Shown: positions 8,210 through 11,168 of the stretch, piece after piece
How the letters are laid out: each line of letters starts with the position of its first letter
Position numbering within the stretch: the first letter of the stretch is position 1
Assembly: GCA_000431515.1 (NCBI GenBank)
Contig: HF991364.1
Coordinates: forward strand, 25,757 to 36,924
DNA: 11,168 bases
From: Clostridium sp. CAG:632
GTDB lineage: Bacteria; Bacillota; Clostridia; Lachnospirales; Lachnospiraceae
Direction of reading: 5' to 3'
Notes under the pieces: model-generated
What the model was told of the DNA's origin: nothing
Seen by the model: the letters and a program-made list of their open reading frames with translations, nothing else
Databases searched by the model: none
Made by a program: the position numbers and the translations under genes

Positions 8210-8413
8210 CTATGACTGCTTGGTGTTCTTCTCTTTTATATACTTTCCGCTTTTTATACGCTCATCATTTGGCTTTTCTGCATCTGAAGGAATCGCCCAG
8301 TATGAACCTATCTTTGTAGCACCTGGTATGCGGCCCTCTGAACACAACACTTGAATTCTCCTGACGGATATACCCCACTTCTCTGATGTTTGTTTTATAG
8401 ATAAGTACTCCAT
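8210..8413 (-). CDS. Small excisionase/MerR-like helix-turn-helix protein
   Basis: This 67-residue protein starts MEYLSIKQTSEKWGIS, then VRRIQVLCSEGRIPGATKIG and YWAIP. That is the classic small winged helix-turn-helix pattern of excisionase-type and MerR-type DNA binders, followed by a short basic tail rich in lysine. I chose the ATG at 8413 because AAAGGA lies just upstream; an ATG at 8443 would add ten hydrophobic residues without a ribosome site. It is the first gene after the promoter and ends 39 bases before mcrB, so it is co-transcribed with mcrB and mcrC. By position it is most likely an autoregulator of the operon. Relatives in Bacillota sit next to many mobile or defence genes, so a DNA-architecture or excision role is also possible. 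Confidence 0.85.
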   Translation of the reverse strand: MEYLSIKQTSEKWGISVRRIQVLCSEGRIPGATKIGSYWAIPSDAEKPNDERIKSGKYIKEKNTKQS

Positions 8414-8454
8414 ATTATCCTTTCTTAGATAGAAAAAACACATTTTACAACTTA

Positions 8455-8468
8455 CATTTAATTATATG
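8455..8468. promoter_or_regulatory. Candidate operator palindrome over the -10 box
   Basis: The 14-base sequence CATATAATTAAATG (minus strand) is an inverted repeat centred on TAATTA with one mismatched pair. It contains the -10 hexamer of the operon promoter, so a protein bound here would block initiation. The product of the first gene is the obvious candidate. AT-rich promoters form such repeats by chance, so confidence is modest. Confidence 0.35.
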
Positions 8469-8489
8469 CCAAAGTACGAATAAAATCAA
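8461..8489 (-). promoter_or_regulatory. Promoter of the HTH-mcrB-mcrC operon
   Basis: A perfect TATAAT at 8466 to 8461 is preceded by exactly 17 bases and then TTGATT at 8489 to 8484, matching the -35 consensus at four positions. Transcription would start near 8454, leaving a leader of about 40 bases before the HTH gene. The -35 box lies directly against the T-tract of the upstream terminator, which supports a new transcription unit starting here. Confidence 0.75.
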
Positions 8490-8490
8490 A

Positions 8491-8525
8491 TTAAAAAAAG
8501 CGGCAAGGATAATCACCTCACCGCT
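8491..8525 (-). terminator. Rho-independent terminator after the recombinase remnant
   Basis: On the minus strand AGCGGTGAGG pairs with CCTTGCCGCT, a 10-base-pair stem with two G-T pairs and a 7-base loop, followed by a run of T residues. It begins five bases after the recombinase remnant's stop codon, so it is probably that gene's own original terminator. Here it also insulates the restriction operon from upstream transcription. Confidence 0.85.
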
Positions 8526-8530
8526 AATAT

Positions 8531-9056
8531 TTATCTATCAATATCCACGTCAATTCCTGCTTTAAAGCACACTTGCAAATGATCTTCATACACTTTTATC
8601 TCCCGGATATATTTTCTGACCATCGCCTCATCATATTCTGTAAGCTCGTGGTTCGTCCCTTTTAAAAAAGCCTCCAACTCTCCGATTCTCAATTTGAATC
8701 CTTCAGTTTCAGCCTTATCTACCAAAAGCTGCTACTTCTTTTCTTTCATCCGGTCAATCTCATCCGCAAGAATTGTATAATCCTTTTTCGCCTGTGCTAG
8801 CCTTACAAGATCTCTTTGCTTTACGCTAAGCAACTCGTTTATGGAATCAAGCTCGCCTGTATTGTCATCTGCAAGTGCTGTCTTTATGTTCTGCACCAGT
8901 ACATCCATCATGGAATCGGAACATTTAAGAAGCTGGTTTATAGCTTCCACCGTCGCCTGCTGCAAGTCACTCTCTTGGACCGTTCTCGCATCACATGCAC
9001 TTGACCCGTTCTCAACTCTGGTACAGCACCGCCATACATTTGAGCGTTTCGTTGCC
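8531..9056 (-). pseudogene. C-terminal remnant of a large serine recombinase
   Basis: From about 9055 down, one frame reads KRSNVWRCCTRVENG, CDARTV, then a long helical stretch and finally ELTEYDEAMVRKYIR and FKAGIDVDI. This is the second half of the recombinase zinc ribbon, the coiled coil and the C-terminal strand of large serine recombinases (usually about 500 to 550 residues). The catalytic serine domain and the first zinc cysteines are absent. The same frame is broken by an in-frame TAG at 8734 to 8732, after KEKK and before QLLVDK; the family sequence continues without shift on both sides. The 5' boundary coincides with the stop of the upstream gene. It cannot make an active recombinase. 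It marks old mobile-element DNA beside the restriction operon. Confidence 0.88.
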
Positions 9057-10436
9057 TTAATTACGCATTTTTCTATTATACCGGCAAGTTGGATAATTAC
9101 TACATCCCACGAAGCGCCCATACGGTCCACTTCTCTCGCGAAGTCTTCCCCCGCACTCCGGACATACATTCGGATCATACTTGCTCCTCAATTTTGCTGT
9201 TTGCTCTTCAGCTCTTTGTTTAACAGCCGGATTATTTGTAGAACATTCCTTGCAAGTTCCTAAATTAATGTGCCCTGCTCCGCCATAAGTGTTAAACTCA
9301 CTTTCCATCGCAATCTTTCCACAAAATTCACATTTAATCCAGCGGTTTCCTGCTGCATCTCTAACTTGCGTTTCCTGCTGTGAAAAATTTGATTCCATAT
9401 TACGCTTAAAATCTTCTTCTCTCTGATGCTTCTCCTCCTGCTGCCGCTCAGCCTCTTTTCTTCTTTTTTCTTCAAATTCCTTCTGACGCTTTTCTGCTTC
9501 TTCTCGTTGCTGTTGAAGTCGTTTCGCCGCTTCCTCACGTTGACGTTGCTGTTCCTGCCTATGGCGTTCCTCTTCCTCCTGCATTCTTCTAATATACTCT
9601 GCTCTTAATCGCTCTTGCTCAGCTCTACGTTCTTTCTCAATCTGCTGTTCATTATAAAAATTAGCCTTAGTTGCAGATAATAATTGTTCCAATGTATTGC
9701 CTGCATATATTATTTCATTATGAGCTATCGAGAAATCGCGCAATTTCCCTTCAGCAAAAACGCTCTCCTTCCAGAGTCCATCCAGGTCCTTTTCATAAAA
9801 TACTGCCTTCAAACAAGCCTTATCATACTCTGCTTCTTGAATTGACAACAACAAGCAAAAATTCTGCCTATCCTGTAGTTTCATAAGCGCTTCCGGATAT
9901 TGGCCATTGGCACCACCATTTGACTCATCCACGATGTACACAACTTTTATTCCTGATAAATTACCAGCCAATACATCCAGCTTATCATCAAGGACATTTG
10001 CACGTGTTCTCCAATAACGAATCGCAAATTTGTTTTCCATTGATAAGAATGTAAATTCCGGCTTTCTTTTAGTATCTTCTACAGTATCTATCGGAACCCT
10101 TGATTCAATATCTTTCGATTCAAGCTTATCGTCTAACCAACATTTTAACACAATCTTGGAATCAACCGAGGTTTTACCCTCTGTTGGCATATTACATTCA
10201 TATGTACCCGTTCCTGGCTTTTCCCTAAAATGCTGCTCTCTTAAATTTTTATCACCAGCTACGAGTATGAGATTTGTACCACATCCACAAGGGCAAAACA
10301 GTTCATTTCTCTGGCTCTGAGCTCTTAATTCCTTTAATTTCTCTGGAATATTTATCTGCCGGCCGTTGATAACCGTATAGATAGTTTCAATTCCAATATA
10401 TTTACCATTGCAGAGAGCTACTGTTCTCTGTGCCAT
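9057..10436 (-). CDS. CoiA-like N-terminus, coiled coil and C-terminal zinc fingers; function unknown
   Basis: This 459-residue protein has three parts. Residues 1 to 240 resemble the CoiA-type architecture: a zinc-type cluster (FCPCGCG, Cys48, Cys50, Cys52, His69, Cys81), a helix with SVDSKIVLKCWL, then KRKPEFTF and FAIRYWRT where related nucleases have a Pro-Asp and an Ile-Glu-x-Gln motif. Residues about 262 to 348 form a long Glu/Arg/Gln-rich coiled coil. The C-terminus has one four-cysteine cluster (CEFC at 369 to 372, CKEC at 395 to 398) and a topoisomerase-type C4 zinc ribbon (CPECGG, then GCSNYPTC, 425 to 451). The ATG has a near-perfect AAAGGAGGTGAT ribosome site. It follows the XRE-like gene by 48 bases. 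It probably binds nucleic acid; whether it cuts is doubtful given the altered residues. Confidence 0.88.
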   Translation of the reverse strand: MAQRTVALCNGKYIGIETIYTVINGRQINIPEKLKELRAQSQRNELFCPCGCGTNLILVAGDKNLREQHFREKPGTGTYECNMPTEGKTSVDSKIVLKCWLDDKLESKDIESRVPIDTVEDTKRKPEFTFLSMENKFAIRYWRTRANVLDDKLDVLAGNLSGIKVVYIVDESNGGANGQYPEALMKLQDRQNFCLLLSIQEAEYDKACLKAVFYEKDLDGLWKESVFAEGKLRDFSIAHNEIIYAGNTLEQLLSATKANFYNEQQIEKERRAEQERLRAEYIRRMQEEEERHRQEQQRQREEAAKRLQQQREEAEKRQKEFEEKRRKEAERQQEEKHQREEDFKRNMESNFSQQETQVRDAAGNRWIKCEFCGKIAMESEFNTYGGAGHINLGTCKECSTNNPAVKQRAEEQTAKLRSKYDPNVCPECGGRLRERSGPYGRFVGCSNYPTCRYNRKMRN

Positions 10437-10484
10437 ACGGCTATCACCTCCTTTTACTATTTTTACCTATCTAACAATGATTTT

Positions 10485-10748
10485 TCACCCATTCTCTATA
10501 TTTTTTAAAATACTTTGCAACACACGTGCAGTTCTAAGTCTATGAATAATAAATCTGGTTTCCGCTTCAGAGTCTGCCCTTACATATGAATACTCGTTTT
10601 GCGCATCAACTCTATCCCGCAAATTCTGAATATGATATTCAACATATCTTTCAAATTCATTCTTTTCATCCACCGAATCAAATAACAAAACAATGTCCAT
10701 CAAATCATCATGCGCATATCTTTCTTCTCCATTTTCTTCGTGATACAT
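10485..10748 (-). CDS. Probable detached 3' part of the XRE-like gene (87 codons from its first ATG)
   Basis: This frame reads YHEENGEERYAHDDLMDIVL, then a charged helical region ending LQSILKNIENG. I recognise no family. Its first ATG has no ribosome site and lies upstream of the previous gene's stop, overlapping it by 49 bases, so neither independent nor stop-start coupled initiation looks good. One extra T in the TTTT run at 10752 to 10749 would join it smoothly to the upstream frame (DIVFIV then F-MYHEENGEER). I therefore read it as the C-terminal part of the same protein, separated by a frameshift or sequencing error. If it is a separate gene, it is a small acidic protein of unknown role. 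Its stop is 48 bases before the CoiA-like gene. Confidence 0.55.
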   Translation of the reverse strand: MYHEENGEERYAHDDLMDIVLLFDSVDEKNEFERYVEYHIQNLRDRVDAQNEYSYVRADSEAETRFIIHRLRTARVLQSILKNIENG

Positions 10749-11168
10749 AAAACTATGAAGACTATATCAAAGGAATCTTTCAAAAAATATTTGTATGAAA
10801 ACTCTGGGTCATTTTCTGTTAACCGTTTTCCTAAAAATCCCCACTCTGGCGTAGGTGTTGTATACCGTCCTCCATCTAATGCTACAATCTGATAATTATT
10901 AACAATTGTTCCGCTACATTTTACAACCATTGAACTGTATACTACATGTTCGTTCGTCATTGCATACGCGTAAAATTCAGCCCGCAAATCTCTATCACTT
11001 TCATCATATACATGCTCAAGTACATATTCCGGACGAAAAATATTATAATAGCCTTCTTCTGAAAACATCCTGTCCATCTTCCTGATAATTTCTTCGATTT
11101 CAGTATCTGAAAGATATTCATGAAAAGAAAGTAATGTATCAAGCGAAATATCAAACAGTCTCGCAATT
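10700..11168 (-). CDS. XRE-type helix-turn-helix protein, 5' part beyond the right edge
   Basis: The frame is open to the right edge, so the true start lies outside the window. The visible part opens with IARLFDISLDTLLS, which is the last helix and exit of an XRE/Cro-C1-type helix-turn-helix domain, followed by an acidic stretch (EYLSDTEIEEIIRKM). About 125 further residues follow in a domain I do not recognise (RPEYVLEHVYDE, PEWGFLGKRLTEND). An ATG at 11077 exists but would discard the HTH end and has no convincing ribosome site. The frame ends with an unlikely tail (TKKMEKKDMRMMI) that overlaps a better-looking continuation in another frame, suggesting a frameshift. It probably regulates the CoiA-like gene just downstream, by analogy with XRE genes beside accessory operons. 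Confidence 0.6.
   Translation of the reverse strand, partial: IARLFDISLDTLLSFHEYLSDTEIEEIIRKMDRMFSEEGYYNIFRPEYVLEHVYDESDRDLRAEFYAYAMTNEHVVYSSMVVKCSGTIVNNYQIVALDGGRYTTPTPEWGFLGKRLTENDPEFSYKYFLKDSFDIVFIVLCITKKMEKKDMRMMI

Noticed and set aside
9057..9178. The first 40 residues of the frame starting at 9178 as the N-terminus of a small recombinase-like gene
   Set aside because: That part is an out-of-frame reading of the zinc ribbon of the CoiA-like protein; true recombinase similarity begins only near 9055.
8841..9263. A 140-codon plus-strand frame across the recombinase remnant and the end of the CoiA-like gene
   Set aside because: It is antisense to two recognisable protein sequences and spans their recombination junction, so it cannot be an ancestral gene.
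9260..9538. A 92-codon minus-strand frame inside the CoiA-like gene rich in Arg and Lys
   Set aside because: It is the shifted reading of the repetitive Glu/Arg/Gln coiled-coil codons, which gives long artificial open frames.
10957..11166. A 69-codon minus-strand frame at the right edge
   Set aside because: It is a shifted reading of the region that encodes the XRE domain end (IARLFDISLDTLLS) and has no family pattern.
2827..11168. Attachment-site repeats bounding the island
   Set aside because: I found no convincing matching direct repeats at the left gap and the recombinase junction; the far boundary may be outside the window.

Overview
The window looks like a piece of a Bacillota chromosome, most likely Lachnospiraceae. 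Supporting signs are moderate-to-low GC, strong AGGAGG-type ribosome sites, a large serine recombinase C-terminus of the type common in gut clostridia, and a small protein that resembles a family I associate with that group. This is judgement from sequence style, not a database match. Every supportable gene lies on the minus strand, so transcription runs from high to low coordinates. No stretch over 300 bases lacks a gene or a clear gene remnant. I saw no tRNA, rRNA, CRISPR array or complete insertion sequence.

Region A (about 1 to 2826) looks like ordinary chromosome. It holds the first codons of a gene running off the left edge, a 165-residue conserved protein of unknown function, a membrane acyltransferase of the acyltransferase-3 family, and an ADP-ribosylglycohydrolase family protein.

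Region B (about 2973 to 8525) is a compact type IV (modified-DNA-targeting) restriction operon of the McrBC class. In transcription order it has a terminator that closes off the upstream DNA, a promoter with a consensus -10 box, a small excisionase-like helix-turn-helix protein, a 1233-residue McrB-like GTPase/AAA+ protein, an McrC-like PD-(D/E)XK nuclease, and a 47-residue reading frame overlapping the end of mcrC. The McrB protein carries two EVE/PUA-like candidate modified-base-reading modules, one at the N-terminus and one spliced into the AAA+ core between Walker A and Walker B. It also has two further unassigned N-terminal modules.

Region C (about 8531 to 11168) shows mobile-DNA scarring. 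The C-terminal third of a large serine recombinase survives as a pseudogene with an internal in-frame amber codon. It is cut off exactly at the stop codon of a 459-residue protein with a CoiA-like N-terminus (its nuclease motif apparently altered), a long charged coiled coil and two C-terminal zinc-binding clusters. Upstream of that is an apparently frameshifted gene beginning with the end of an XRE-type helix-turn-helix domain and running off the right edge.

Together regions B and C read as a layered accessory/defence island. McrB would recognise modified DNA and translocate, and McrC would cut. The HTH protein probably controls the operon. The CoiA-like coiled-coil zinc protein and the XRE-like gene are the least understood parts and the best candidates for something new.
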